The notes beneath the pieces were generated by a model. It was not told the origin of the DNA, did no database searches, and saw only the letters and a list, made by a program, of their open reading frames with translations. Source: Luteipulveratus halotolerans (lineage in GTDB: Bacteria > Actinomycetota > Actinomycetes > Actinomycetales > Dermatophilaceae). Taken from it: a stretch of DNA of 64,000 nucleotides. Of this stretch, positions 18,482 through 27,433 are shown one piece after another. Both the position numbers and the translations under genes were made by a program. The stretch covers positions 2,232,001 to 2,296,000 of the forward strand of contig NZ_LAIR01000002.1 in NCBI RefSeq assembly GCF_001247745.1. Reading direction: 5' to 3'. Within the stretch, counting starts at the first letter, position 1; each line of letters begins with the position of its first letter.

Positions 18482-19995
18482 CCGGCGCAGGCATCAGCCG
18501 CCGCTCGCTGATCCTCGGCGCAGGTGCGCTCGCGCTCGTCCCTGCCCTGACCTCGTGCGGTGAGCAGACCGGCTCCACGGGGACGCTTCTGCAGAGTCGT
18601 GTGCCCTTTCCGAAGCCCTTCACCGTGCCGTTCGTGACACCGCCCATCGCGCGGCCGACTCAGCCGGGCGGCACGGCGTACGAGCTCACGGCCCGCACGA
18701 GCGACGTCGAGATCCTGCCGGGTCGCACCACACTCGTCCTCGGGTACGACGGCTCGTTCCCCGGCCCGACGATCCACGCGCGCGGCGGCACGGCCACCAC
18801 GGTCCGGCTGCGCAACGACCTGCCGGTGCCGACCGTCATGCACCTGCACGGTGGCGTGACCCCGTCGACCGATGACGGCTACCCGACCGACCTGATCCAA
18901 CCGCGCGACACCCGGCTGCGCCGACACCTGCACCCCGGCGTCCAGGCGCGGACGACGGTCGGTGAACGCACCTACACCTTTCCGCTCCGACAGCGGGCCA
19001 GCACGCTCTGGTACCACGACCACACGATGGACTTCACCGGCCCCAACGTCTATGCCGGGCTCGCCGGGATGTTCGTCGTGCACGACGACGAGGACGACGC
19101 GCTGCCGCTCCCCACGGGTGCGCGCGACGTGCCGCTGGTGATCTGCGACCGCTCGTTCGGCCCCGACGGCGAGCTCACCTATCCCGCACTGTCGACGAGT
19201 CAGAAGGTGCACGGCGTCCGCGACGACTACATGGGCGGCGTCCTCGGTGATGTGGTCCTCGTCAACGGTCGCCCGTGGCCGGTGATGGAGGTCGACCGGG
19301 CGCGCTACCGGTTCCGAGTTCTCAACGCCTCCAACGCGCGTCGCTTCTCACTCACCCTCGACCACGGTGCGCGGTTCGTGCAGGTCGGCACCGACCAAGG
19401 GCTCCTGCCCCGGCCCGTCGAACGCGACAGCATCACACTCGCACCCGCCGAACGCGCTGATGTCGTCGTCGACCTGTCGCAGGTGCCGGTCGGCACCAAG
19501 GTCACGATGCGCAACGGGCTGGGGTCGGGCGGCACCGCACAGGTGATGCAGCTGCACGTCGTACGACAAGGCAACGACGACAGCAGGATTCCCACACGGC
19601 TGTCCACCGTCGAGCCGTTGCGAGACTCGGACGTGGTCGCCACGCGCGACCTGCACTTCGCGCTCGGCAAGCCGACGAACGGGCACCCGCACGGGCTGTG
19701 GTCGGTCAACGGGGTGACCTTCGCCGACGGCAAGGACGTCGCTCGCCCACGCCTCGGCACCGTCGAGCGATGGCGCCTCAGCAGCGACGTCCACCATCCG
19801 GTGCACCCCCACCTCGTGCGGATGCAGTACGCCGACGAGCCCGAGCGCGGCTGGAAGGACACGATCGACCTCGAACCCGGCTCAGCGGTCGAGGTGCTCG
19901 TGCAGATCGAGGGCTACCGCGGCAGGTACGTCATGCACTGCCACAACCTCGAGCACGAGGACATGGCGATGATGGTGCACTTCACCGTGGTGTGA
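18478..19995 (+). CDS. Multicopper oxidase, Tat-exported lipoprotein
   Basis: Laccase-like copper oxidase of 505 residues. The N-terminus has a Tat motif (SRRSLIL) and a lipobox (LTSC, cysteine near 27), so it is probably exported folded and anchored outside. All copper sites are visible: HLHGG, WYHDHT, HPVHPHL and MHCHNLEHEDMAMM, giving the T1 and T2/T3 ligands. The three-cupredoxin layout is that of CotA/CueO-type enzymes, which oxidise phenols, Cu(I) or other metals. It follows a small membrane protein with a 4-bp overlap and is probably controlled by the palindrome upstream of that gene. Confidence 0.92.
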   Translation: MTGAGISRRSLILGAGALALVPALTSCGEQTGSTGTLLQSRVPFPKPFTVPFVTPPIARPTQPGGTAYELTARTSDVEILPGRTTLVLGYDGSFPGPTIHARGGTATTVRLRNDLPVPTVMHLHGGVTPSTDDGYPTDLIQPRDTRLRRHLHPGVQARTTVGERTYTFPLRQRASTLWYHDHTMDFTGPNVYAGLAGMFVVHDDEDDALPLPTGARDVPLVICDRSFGPDGELTYPALSTSQKVHGVRDDYMGGVLGDVVLVNGRPWPVMEVDRARYRFRVLNASNARRFSLTLDHGARFVQVGTDQGLLPRPVERDSITLAPAERADVVVDLSQVPVGTKVTMRNGLGSGGTAQVMQLHVVRQGNDDSRIPTRLSTVEPLRDSDVVATRDLHFALGKPTNGHPHGLWSVNGVTFADGKDVARPRLGTVERWRLSSDVHHPVHPHLVRMQYADEPERGWKDTIDLEPGSAVEVLVQIEGYRGRYVMHCHNLEHEDMAMMVHFTVV

Positions 19996-19998
19996 GCA

Positions 19999-21915
19999 CT
20001 ACTTCGCCAGCCACGCGGCGTACGCGTCGAAGGTGTACTCGCGGCCGAGGAAGTTGGAGACGAGCACCGCGGCGTCCTTGGTCCCGCCCGGCACGAGCAC
20101 CCGGTCGCGATAGCGCTGCGCCACGGCAGATGCGAACAGGTCCCCCGTGTCGAACGCCGAGAACATGTCCTTCGCGATGACCAGCGACCACTGGTAGGTG
20201 TAGTAGCCCGAGCCGTATCCGTCGAGGTGCCCGAACGCCGTGTGCATGTGCGTGTCGGCCAGGTAGGGGAACATCGAGTACTCCCCCTGCAGCTCACGCA
20301 GCCGCTCGGTCAGGTCGTCGTGCTTCGCCGTGTGGAAGTCGAGGCTGATCGCCGAGTAGAACATCTGCGTACGGCACTGGAAGCCCTTGCCGAAGTCGTC
20401 GGCCTCGCGCATGCGCTCGACCAGGTCGGCCGGAATTGTCTCTCCCGCAGCGCTTTTCGCGAACGTCGCGAGCACGTCGGCGTCCCAGGCCCACTCCTCG
20501 AGCATCTGGCTCGGCGCCTCGACGAAGTCCCACTCGGTCGCGACACCCGAGAACCCGATCCACTCCTGGTCACCGCCGAGCACGTGGTGCACCAGGTGAC
20601 CGAACTCGTGGAAGAGCGTGACGACCTCGTCGTGCTCCATCAGCCCGCGGTTGAAGTTGCAGACCAGCACCCCCTCGGGGACCTGTCGTCCGCGCACACC
20701 GCGCACCAGGTCGAACTGCGCCGCGTGCTTGAACTTGCCCTCACGCGGGTGCAGGTCGAGGTAGATGCGGCCGATGCGCTCGCCGTCGCGCAGCACGTCG
20801 TACGACGCGACGTCGTCCGCCCACACGGTGGCGTCGTCGGCGGGCTGCCAGGTCAGGCCGAAGAGGCGACCGGTGACGTCGAGCAGACCCTGGCGTACGC
20901 GGTTGAAGTCGAAGTAGGTGCGGACCTGCTGGCCGTCGACCGCGTGCTGCTCGCGCCGGACGACCTCGGAGTAGTACTGCACGTCCGGGATCTCGACCGT
21001 GGTCGCGTCAGGGTGGTCCTGCTGCTTGCGGCGCAGCAGGACCTCGGTGTCACGCGCAGCGCTCGACGCCGACAGCTGCGTGATGCGGTCGATGAAGTCG
21101 CGGATCGCCGAACCCGTGCCGATCATCTTGACCTCGGCGTCGTAGTCGGCCCACGTGTCGTAGCCGAGCAGCGACGCGTGCTCCGCACGGAGAGCGAAAA
21201 GTCGTTGCAGCACAACGTCATTGGCGGGCCAGCCGACGTTGAGCGAGGCCTCGGCCATGGCCTTGCGCGTGTCAGGCGCCTGCGCGAACGTACGCACCGG
21301 CACCGAGTCGGGGTAGTCGGTCGTGACCGTGACGAGGCCGTCGTCGCCGGCCGGGTGCGCGTCGAGCCAGTCCTGGGGCAGACCCGCGAGCTGCTCGGGC
21401 GTCACCCTGATCGAGCGGACGTCCTCGCGGATGTTGCGACCGAACTCCTGGCCGGTGAGCAGCTCCTCCTCGGCGAGCTGCTTGAGCCGCGCGCGCACGC
21501 CCTCGTCACGGTCGACGCCCGAGCGGCGGAAGTCGCGCAGCGCGTGCTCGTGGACGCGCTGCGCCGCGGCGTCCAGGCCACTCACGTCGACGCCGTCGAT
21601 CACCTCGAACAGGTCGCGGTCGAGCCCGAGGTCGGTCGAGAACGCGTCGATGCGCTGCATCGCCGAGTCGGCCGCCTCACGCACCGCCGGCAGCGGGTGG
21701 ACCTCCGACATCAGCGACGCGACCGACGAGGCGTTGGCCAGCGCGATGCCGATCTCGTTCCAGTGGCGCAGCACCGCCGACGGCTCGCTCGGCGGTGCGG
21801 CCTTCAGCTCGTCGACCAGCCCGCGGGCCCGGTCGAGCTCACCGTCGCATCGGTCGGTGAGCCAGGTGAGCGCGTCGTCGGTGTCGGGCAGGGCCAGCGG
21901 TCGCAGATCGGTCAC
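19999..21915 (-). CDS. M3-family zinc metallopeptidase (peptidyl-dipeptidase Dcp / oligopeptidase type)
   Basis: Thimet-like peptidase of 638 residues that cleaves short peptides in the cytosol. The zinc site HEFGHLVHH (about residues 427-435) with a glutamate about 25 residues later is intact, and the C-terminal signature YTYQWSLVIAKDMFSAF is typical. It converges on the multicopper oxidase with only 3 bp between stop codons. The family also includes Dcp and OpdA; these cannot be told apart here. GTG or ATG at 21915 starts the family N-terminus (PLALPDTDD). Confidence 0.92.
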   Translation of the reverse strand: MTDLRPLALPDTDDALTWLTDRCDGELDRARGLVDELKAAPPSEPSAVLRHWNEIGIALANASSVASLMSEVHPLPAVREAADSAMQRIDAFSTDLGLDRDLFEVIDGVDVSGLDAAAQRVHEHALRDFRRSGVDRDEGVRARLKQLAEEELLTGQEFGRNIREDVRSIRVTPEQLAGLPQDWLDAHPAGDDGLVTVTTDYPDSVPVRTFAQAPDTRKAMAEASLNVGWPANDVVLQRLFALRAEHASLLGYDTWADYDAEVKMIGTGSAIRDFIDRITQLSASSAARDTEVLLRRKQQDHPDATTVEIPDVQYYSEVVRREQHAVDGQQVRTYFDFNRVRQGLLDVTGRLFGLTWQPADDATVWADDVASYDVLRDGERIGRIYLDLHPREGKFKHAAQFDLVRGVRGRQVPEGVLVCNFNRGLMEHDEVVTLFHEFGHLVHHVLGGDQEWIGFSGVATEWDFVEAPSQMLEEWAWDADVLATFAKSAAGETIPADLVERMREADDFGKGFQCRTQMFYSAISLDFHTAKHDDLTERLRELQGEYSMFPYLADTHMHTAFGHLDGYGSGYYTYQWSLVIAKDMFSAFDTGDLFASAVAQRYRDRVLVPGGTKDAAVLVSNFLGREYTFDAYAAWLAK

Positions 21916-21956
21916 CCGCGCACCCTACGACGGGCGTCCGACGCTGTCGCGAGAGC

Positions 21957-22844
21957 TCAGCCCGTACGCCGGCGTGGGCGGGGTTGGCAGCGCGGGCAGG
22001 AGAACGACGAACGGTTCATGAATGCCTCGCGCCGCATCAGCCGGCCACAGCGCCGGCACGGCTCACCCTCGCGGCCGTAGGCGTTGAGCGAGCGCTCGAA
22101 GTAGCCGCTCGCACCGTTGACGTTGACGTAGAGCGCGTCGAAGGAGGTGCCGCCCTGACCGAGCGCGGCCAGCATCACGTCGCGGGCATGACCCAGCAGG
22201 CCCGCGAGCGCCGGCTTGGTGAGCGTGCTCGTGACGCGCTCACCGTGCAGCCGGGCCCGCCACAGCGCCTCGTCGGCGTAGATGTTGCCGATGCCCGACA
22301 CCAGCGACTGGTCGAGCAGGGCCCGCTTGACCTCGGTGTGGCGTGCCTTCATCCGACGTACCACGGCCGCCTCGTCGTACGCCGCCTCGAGCGGGTCCGG
22401 GGCGATGTGCGCCACAGTGCTCGGCACCTGCTCACGCGCGTCGAACGCATCGGGCACGAGCTCGTCGAGGAACAGACCGCCGAACGTGCGCTGGTCGACG
22501 AACCGCAGCTGCCTGCTCTGCTTGCCGTCGGCTTCGCGCAGGTCGAGGACCGCGTGGGCGTGCTTCTCCAGCGGCGCGTCGGCCGGCTCGACGAGCATCT
22601 GCCCGCTCATGCCCAAGTGGGCAACGAGGGCTTCATCAGCGTCGAGCTCGAGCCAGAGGTACTTGCCGCGTCGACGCGCGGCCGCGACCGTCGTACCGCT
22701 CAGCCGTGCCGCGAGGTCGGCCGGCCCGGCGAGGTGGCGCCGGGCGACGCGATGGCCGCGCACGTCGGCGCGCACGATCGCGCGGCCGACGACGTGGTCG
22801 GCGAGGCCACGCCGGACCACCTCGACCTCGGGCAGCTCAGGCAT
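21957..22844 (-). CDS. mutM: Formamidopyrimidine-DNA glycosylase
   Basis: Excises 8-oxoguanine and other oxidised purines and nicks the abasic site. The N-terminus MPELPEVE provides the catalytic proline and glutamate; a conserved lysine lies at RRGKYLWL, and the DNA-binding loop GIGNIYADEALW is near residues 181-192. The C-terminal zinc finger has two CxxC pairs (CRRCG and CPRC). At 295 residues it is normal. Its start overlaps the rnc stop by 8 bp, so it is in the DUF177-rpmF-rnc-mutM operon, the standard actinobacterial order. Confidence 0.96.
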   Translation of the reverse strand: MPELPEVEVVRRGLADHVVGRAIVRADVRGHRVARRHLAGPADLAARLSGTTVAAARRRGKYLWLELDADEALVAHLGMSGQMLVEPADAPLEKHAHAVLDLREADGKQSRQLRFVDQRTFGGLFLDELVPDAFDAREQVPSTVAHIAPDPLEAAYDEAAVVRRMKARHTEVKRALLDQSLVSGIGNIYADEALWRARLHGERVTSTLTKPALAGLLGHARDVMLAALGQGGTSFDALYVNVNGASGYFERSLNAYGREGEPCRRCGRLMRREAFMNRSSFSCPRCQPRPRRRTG

Positions 22845-23616
22845 TGTCGGCGGTCGAGCCGGACTGCGCCTGGTCGTCGCTGTCGGCGCGCTCGCGCAGG
22901 TGCTTCCAGGCCTCCTCGGCCGCCATCTGCTCGGCGCCCTTCTTGTTGCGGCCGGTGCCGTGACCGAGCTCCTGGTCGCCGACCATCACGACGGCCGTGA
23001 ACTCCTTGTCGTGGTCAGGGCCGACGTCGGAGACGACGTACGACGGCACGCCGAGGTCGGCGGCCGCGGTCGCCTCCTGCAGCGAGGTCTTCCAGTCCAG
23101 GCCCGCGCCCAGACCGGCCGCCTTGGCGAGCAGCGGGTCGATCAGGTGGTGGACCAGCCGCGCCGCAGCCTCGATGCCGCCGGCGAGGTAGACCGTGCCG
23201 ATGACCGACTCGGTGGTGTCGGCCAGGATCGAGTCCTTGTCGCGACCGCCGGTGATCGTCTCGCCACGGCCGAGCAGCACGAAGCTGCCCAGGCCCAGAC
23301 CCCGCGCCACCTCGGCGAGCGCGCGGGAGTTGACCACCGAGGCGCGCAGCTTGGCCAGCTGGCCCTCCGGCAGGTCCGGGTGGGTGCGGTAGAGCGTGTC
23401 GGTCACGACCACGCCCAGCACTGCGTCGCCGAGGAACTCCTGGCGCTCGTTGTGCGGGACGCCGCCGTTCTCGTACGCGTAGGAACGGTGGGTGAGGGCA
23501 CGCAGAAGCAGCGGCTCGTCGATGACCGTCCCGGAGACCTCGTGGAGGATCCGAGCCAGGTCAGCGACGGGCCGCTGCGTCTCGTCGTGCCGCTTCGACC
23601 TTTTCGTAGGACTCAC
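22837..23616 (-). CDS. rnc: Ribonuclease III
   Basis: Double-strand RNA endonuclease that processes rRNA precursors. The catalytic signature NERQEFLGDAVLG is at about residues 56-68, the second acidic site near ADTTESVIG, and a double-stranded RNA-binding domain fills about 165-240. At 259 residues it is slightly longer than usual because of charged tails at both ends. GTG 23616 is the start. It lies between rpmF and mutM in the same direction and overlaps mutM by 8 bp. Confidence 0.96.
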   Translation of the reverse strand: MSPTKRSKRHDETQRPVADLARILHEVSGTVIDEPLLLRALTHRSYAYENGGVPHNERQEFLGDAVLGVVVTDTLYRTHPDLPEGQLAKLRASVVNSRALAEVARGLGLGSFVLLGRGETITGGRDKDSILADTTESVIGTVYLAGGIEAAARLVHHLIDPLLAKAAGLGAGLDWKTSLQEATAAADLGVPSYVVSDVGPDHDKEFTAVVMVGDQELGHGTGRNKKGAEQMAAEEAWKHLRERADSDDQAQSGSTADNA

Positions 23617-23632
23617 GGCAGCAGCGTCGGGC

Positions 23633-23827
23633 TCAGCCCTGGTGCTCGCTGCGCTCGGCCGAGCTGTAGTGACGGCCGGCGTACGAACCGCACGACGGGC
23701 AGGCCATGTGCGGCTGCTTCAGCGCGGAGCACTGCGGGCAGGCCGAGGTGGCGACGGCGGACGCCTTCCAGTTCGCACGGCGCGAGCGCGTGTTGGAGCG
23801 CGACATCTTCCGCTTCGGGACAGCCAC
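23633..23827 (-). CDS. rpmF: 50S ribosomal protein bL32
   Basis: Small large-subunit protein of 64 residues. The N-terminus AVPKRKMSRSNTRSRR is diagnostic, and two cysteine pairs (CPQC, CPSC) form the zinc ribbon. The GTG start at 23827 is set by this conserved N-terminus; a longer open frame upstream is not part of the gene. It lies 1 bp after DUF177 and 16 bp before rnc. Confidence 0.96.
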   Translation of the reverse strand: MAVPKRKMSRSNTRSRRANWKASAVATSACPQCSALKQPHMACPSCGSYAGRHYSSAERSEHQG

Positions 23828-23828
23828 G

Positions 23829-24410
23829 TCAGTTCCTCTTCTTCTCGTCGTCGGAGTCGACCTGGTCGCGCAGTGCGGCCAAGGCGCCCCATCGGGGGTC
23901 CAGGTTCTCGTGATGGTGGTCCGGGTCGTCCGCAAGGTGCGCTCCACACTCGGAGCACAGCCCGGGGCAGTCTTCCCGGCACACCGGCTGGAAGGGCAGT
24001 GCAGGCACCACCGCATCCCGCAGCACGGGCTCCAGATCGGCGAGATCGCCGTCCAGCTCCCGTACGTCGTCCTCGTCGTCCGCGGCCACCTCCTGGTGGT
24101 GCGCGGCACGGTCGGCGTAGGCGAACAGCTCCTGAACCGGCACGTCCGCACTGAGGCGGACGTCGTCCAGGCACCGCACGCAGGCGCCGGTCGCGGTGAC
24201 ACGTGCCGAGCCGGAGATCAGGACGCCTTCCATGACCGACTCCAACCGCAGGTCCAGCTCGATCGGCTGGCCGGCGGGGACGGCGATCACGTCGGTGCCC
24301 AGGTCTGCTGGGGCCTCGACGGTGCGCTGCAGCTCGAGCATCTGACCGGGTCGCCGACCGAGCTCCTGGGTGTCGATCACCAGGGGTCGGCGGGGGTCGG
24401 CATGCGTCAT
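23829..24410 (-). CDS. DUF177 (YceD) protein
   Basis: YceD-family protein, about 193 residues, required in other bacteria for normal 23S rRNA accumulation and almost always encoded just before rpmF, as here. The conserved cysteine motif CVRCL (middle) and the C-terminal CPGLCSECG pair are visible. ATG 24410 begins at THADPRRPLVIDTQELGRRPG, which matches the family start; GTG 24446 would add 12 residues without a better ribosome binding site. It heads the operon running to mutM. Confidence 0.88.
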   Translation of the reverse strand: MTHADPRRPLVIDTQELGRRPGQMLELQRTVEAPADLGTDVIAVPAGQPIELDLRLESVMEGVLISGSARVTATGACVRCLDDVRLSADVPVQELFAYADRAAHHQEVAADDEDDVRELDGDLADLEPVLRDAVVPALPFQPVCREDCPGLCSECGAHLADDPDHHHENLDPRWGALAALRDQVDSDDEKKRN

Positions 24411-24551
24411 CGGGCTACTCGCGTCATATCGGGGTGGCTCGGCCACGTCACGTACGACGTAGACCGACGCACAAGGCTACCGGAGCCCCTGCCCACACCC
24501 AAATGCTGACGAACGCCGTCTCGCGCGGCCCGCTCCGGCACACTGTCGGAC

Positions 24552-25475
24552 GTGACACCCGCCACACCTGCGACGGCCGCCCGTCGCCGCATCGTCGTCC
24601 TCACCAACCCCGCGGCCGGCCACGGCAAGGGTCGCAGCGCGATCGATCCCGTGCTACGCCGGCTGGGCGAGCGTGGCGTCGAGGTCGAGCACGTCCAGGG
24701 CAGCAGCGCCGCGCACGCCGAGCAGAGGTTGCGGGCCGCGGTCCAGGCCCGCCCTGATGCGGTGCTCACGGTCGGCGGCGACGGCACGCACGCGATCGGC
24801 GTCCAGGCGGTGGCCGCCACCGGCGTCCCCCTCGCGATCGCTCCGGCGGGCACGGGCAACGACCTGGCGCGGGTCATCGGCCTGCCGCTGAAGGACCTCG
24901 CGGCAGCCGCCGACGTCGCGGTCGACGGCGAGGCCCGGCCGTTCGACCTCGGCCGGGTCACGACCGACGACGGCGCGCAGCGGTGGTTCGCGACCATCGC
25001 GATGGCGGGTTTTGACTCCCTCGTCGCCGACCGCAACAACACGATGTCGTGGCCGCGTGGGCGGGCGCGCTACGTCCTCGCGATCGGCGTCGAGTACGTC
25101 CGTCTGAGGCCTCGTCGGTTCCGGGTCGTCGTCGACGACCAGGTGATCGACGACGACCTGATCCTCGTCGCGGTCGGCAACACCCGGTCGTACGGCGGCG
25201 ACATGCGGATGTGCCCCACCGCCGACCCCCACGACGGCCTGCTCGACGTGACGATCGTGCACACCGTGCCGCACCCACGCGTCGAGCTGCCGCGGATCCT
25301 GCCGAAGATCTTCAGCGGTCGGCACGTCGAGCACCGTGCCGTCACGACCCACCGGGGCAGGCGCGTCGAGCTGATCACGCCCGACATGAACGCCTACGCC
25401 GACGGCGACTGCGCCGGACCACTGCCGGCGACCATCGAGGTCGTGCCGGCGGCGATGCAGCTGATCACGCCCTGA
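24552..25475 (+). CDS. Diacylglycerol kinase-family lipid kinase
   Basis: A 307-residue member of the DagK/YegS lipid-kinase family, phosphorylating diacylglycerol or a related lipid with ATP. The catalytic-domain motifs are NPAAGHGKG (about residues 19-27), VGGDGTH (about 75-81) and APAGTGNDLARVIGLP (about 97-112); the C-terminal beta-sandwich region has DGLLDV. Mycobacterial relatives take part in phosphatidylinositol mannoside or polar-lipid metabolism, but the substrate here is unknown. It is divergent from DUF177 and converges on coaD with a gap of 6 bp. Confidence 0.9.
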   Translation: MTPATPATAARRRIVVLTNPAAGHGKGRSAIDPVLRRLGERGVEVEHVQGSSAAHAEQRLRAAVQARPDAVLTVGGDGTHAIGVQAVAATGVPLAIAPAGTGNDLARVIGLPLKDLAAAADVAVDGEARPFDLGRVTTDDGAQRWFATIAMAGFDSLVADRNNTMSWPRGRARYVLAIGVEYVRLRPRRFRVVVDDQVIDDDLILVAVGNTRSYGGDMRMCPTADPHDGLLDVTIVHTVPHPRVELPRILPKIFSGRHVEHRAVTTHRGRRVELITPDMNAYADGDCAGPLPATIEVVPAAMQLITP

Positions 25476-25481
25476 GGCAGG

Positions 25482-25973
25482 TCAGCCGCGCACCTTCGCC
25501 AGCAACGGCCGCAGCACCGGCTCGGGCACCATGCTCGACACGTCGGCGCCCCGGGCCGCGATCACCCGGATGAGCGAGCTGGAGTAGTGGCCGAGGGCCG
25601 GGTCGCCCGGCAGCATCAGCGTCTCGACCCCGGTCATCTCGCGGTTCATCAGAGCCATCGGCAGCTCGTAGTCGTAGTCGACGTCACTGCGGATGCCCTT
25701 GAGCAGCACGCCGGCGTCGAGGTCGCGGCAGACGTCGACGATCAGCCGGTCACCGAAGCCCTCGGCGCGCACGCCCGGCAGATGGGCGGTCGACTTCTCG
25801 ATCAGCTCGACCCGCTCGTCGGGGGTGAACGTGCCCTCCTTGGCGGGGTTGAACAGCACCGCGACCACGACCTCGTCGTACAACGCGCTCGCCCGGGTGA
25901 TCACGTCGAGGTGACCGACCGTCATCGGGTCGTACGAGCCCGGGCACACGGCCCTGCGCGGGTTGCCGCTCAC
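25482..25973 (-). CDS. coaD: Phosphopantetheine adenylyltransferase
   Basis: Fourth step of coenzyme A synthesis, making dephospho-CoA. The nucleotidyltransferase motif GSYDPMTVGHLD has the TxGH signature, and the C-terminal SSSLIRVIAARGADVS matches the family. The length of 163 residues is typical. It is usually next to rsmD; here a PhzF gene is inserted between them. Confidence 0.96.
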   Translation of the reverse strand: MSGNPRRAVCPGSYDPMTVGHLDVITRASALYDEVVVAVLFNPAKEGTFTPDERVELIEKSTAHLPGVRAEGFGDRLIVDVCRDLDAGVLLKGIRSDVDYDYELPMALMNREMTGVETLMLPGDPALGHYSSSLIRVIAARGADVSSMVPEPVLRPLLAKVRG

Positions 25974-26009
25974 TGCGTCTCCTTCGTGGTGCTGTCGCTG
26001 CGCACGACC

Positions 26010-26837
26010 TTAGCCACCGAGCGCGACCGTGCCCGTGACGGCGACGACCGTCGAGCCTCCGACCCAGATGTCGTCACCCACCTGGTCGACGTGGACCCGG
26101 CCCGCCCGCTGGATCACGGTGCCCTGCGCGGCGACGTACGACGACGGCGCGCGGCCCGCGCCGATCAGCCACTGCGCGAGACCGGCGTTGAGACTGCCCG
26201 TGACCGGGTCCTCGGGGACACCGAGCGACGGGACGAACGCGCGTACCTCGTAGTCGGCATCGCCGCCCGGGCCGATCACGCCGACCTTGTAGGGCCGCAT
26301 CGCCGTGAAGTCGGGCACGAGCGCACGCACCTGGTCGGCATCGCGCAGCAGAACCCCCAACCAGCCCGGCCCGTTGTCGACCCACTGGGCGTCGACGACG
26401 TCGGCCCGGGTGAGACCGAGCGAGGCCACGACCGGATCGAGGTCGGCTGCATCGACCGGACCTGTGCGCAGGAGTGGAGGGGCCGCGAAGGCGAGGCGGT
26501 CACCGTCACGGCGGACGCGTACGAGCCCGGCACCGCACTCCTGCACGACCGTGCCGGCGTCGGCCGGCCGACCGCCCGCCTCGAGCCAGGCGCGGGCCGA
26601 CCCGAGGGTCGGGTGACCTGCGAACGGCAGCTCGCCGCCCGGAGTGAAGATGCGCACGCGGTAGTCGGCACCCTCACGCGTCGGCGCCAGCAGGAAGGTG
26701 GTCTCGGACAGGTTGGTCCAGCGCGCGAACGCCGCCAGGGTGTCGTCGTCAAGACCGTCGGCGTCGTGCACGACCGCGAGGGCGTTGCCGCGCGTGAGCG
26801 TCTTCGTGAACACGTCGACCTGGCTGAAACGGTGCAT
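26010..26837 (-). CDS. PhzF-family isomerase
   Basis: A 275-residue protein of the PhzF/epimerase fold. The N-terminus (RFSQVDVFT...RGNALAVV) and the motif PFAGHPTLG (about residues 69-77), together with the conserved glutamate in LSETTF, identify the family. Members isomerise small metabolites; only PhzF itself is tied to phenazine synthesis, and there is no phenazine cluster here. It is in the same direction as rsmD and coaD, 23 bp after rsmD, so it may be in one transcript. Confidence 0.87.
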   Translation of the reverse strand: MHRFSQVDVFTKTLTRGNALAVVHDADGLDDDTLAAFARWTNLSETTFLLAPTREGADYRVRIFTPGGELPFAGHPTLGSARAWLEAGGRPADAGTVVQECGAGLVRVRRDGDRLAFAAPPLLRTGPVDAADLDPVVASLGLTRADVVDAQWVDNGPGWLGVLLRDADQVRALVPDFTAMRPYKVGVIGPGGDADYEVRAFVPSLGVPEDPVTGSLNAGLAQWLIGAGRAPSSYVAAQGTVIQRAGRVHVDQVGDDIWVGGSTVVAVTGTVALGG

Positions 26838-26860
26838 CTGACCTCGAGTCCTGTTGTGTG

Positions 26861-27433
26861 TCAGGCGATCTCGCCCTCAGGTGCATACTCGGCGAACCAC
26901 ATCACGGTCTCGCCGTAGCGCCGCGGCCCGATCAGCTCGACGTCGCCCGGCCAGGTCGGCTCGGGCGACCGCGACGACCGCTCGACGACGATGAGCGCGT
27001 CGTCCACGAGCCACGGCACGGCCAGCGCGAGCACTCCGGCCAGCGCGTCCTCGCCGACGTCGTAGGGCGGATCGGCCATCAGCAGCTCGACGCTCGGCTC
27101 GGCCGGCGGCGCGGCCAGGGCGCGCTCGACCGGCTCGGCACGCACCTGGCACTGCCGCAGCCCGAGGTCGGCGATGTTGCGACGGATCAGGCCTGCGGCC
27201 TTGCGGTCGGACTCGACGAGCGTGACGCGCGCCGCTCCCCTGCTGGCGGCCTCGAGCCCGAGCGCGCCCGATCCGGCGTAGAGGTCGAGCACCACCGCGT
27301 CGTGCACGACCTCGAGGTGCTCGAGACGGGAGAACAACGCCTCGCGCACCCGGTCGCTCGTGGGGCGCGTGCCGAGCCCCGGCGGTGTCGCGAGAGTGCG
27401 TCCGCCGGCCGCGCCGGCGATGATGCGGGTCAT
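26861..27433 (-). CDS. rsmD: 16S rRNA (guanine-966-N2)-methyltransferase RsmD
   Basis: Methylates G966 of 16S rRNA. The 190-residue Rossmann protein shows GTRPTSDRVREALFS, the SAM motif VLDLYAGSGALGLEAASRG and the catalytic motif ADPPYD. ATG 27433 overlaps the recG stop by 1 bp (TGATG), which decides the start against a longer open frame. It is followed by PhzF and coaD. Confidence 0.95.
   Translation of the reverse strand: MTRIIAGAAGGRTLATPPGLGTRPTSDRVREALFSRLEHLEVVHDAVVLDLYAGSGALGLEAASRGAARVTLVESDRKAAGLIRRNIADLGLRQCQVRAEPVERALAAPPAEPSVELLMADPPYDVGEDALAGVLALAVPWLVDDALIVVERSSRSPEPTWPGDVELIGPRRYGETVMWFAEYAPEGEIA

Noticed and set aside
18478..19995. Copper-containing nitrite reductase
   Set aside because: The length, the HLHGG/WYHDHT pairs and the C-terminal HCHxxxHEDxxMM site are those of a three-domain multicopper oxidase, not the two-domain nitrite reductase.
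26010..26837. Phenazine biosynthesis locus
   Set aside because: Only a single PhzF-fold gene is present, and such proteins are common outside phenazine producers.
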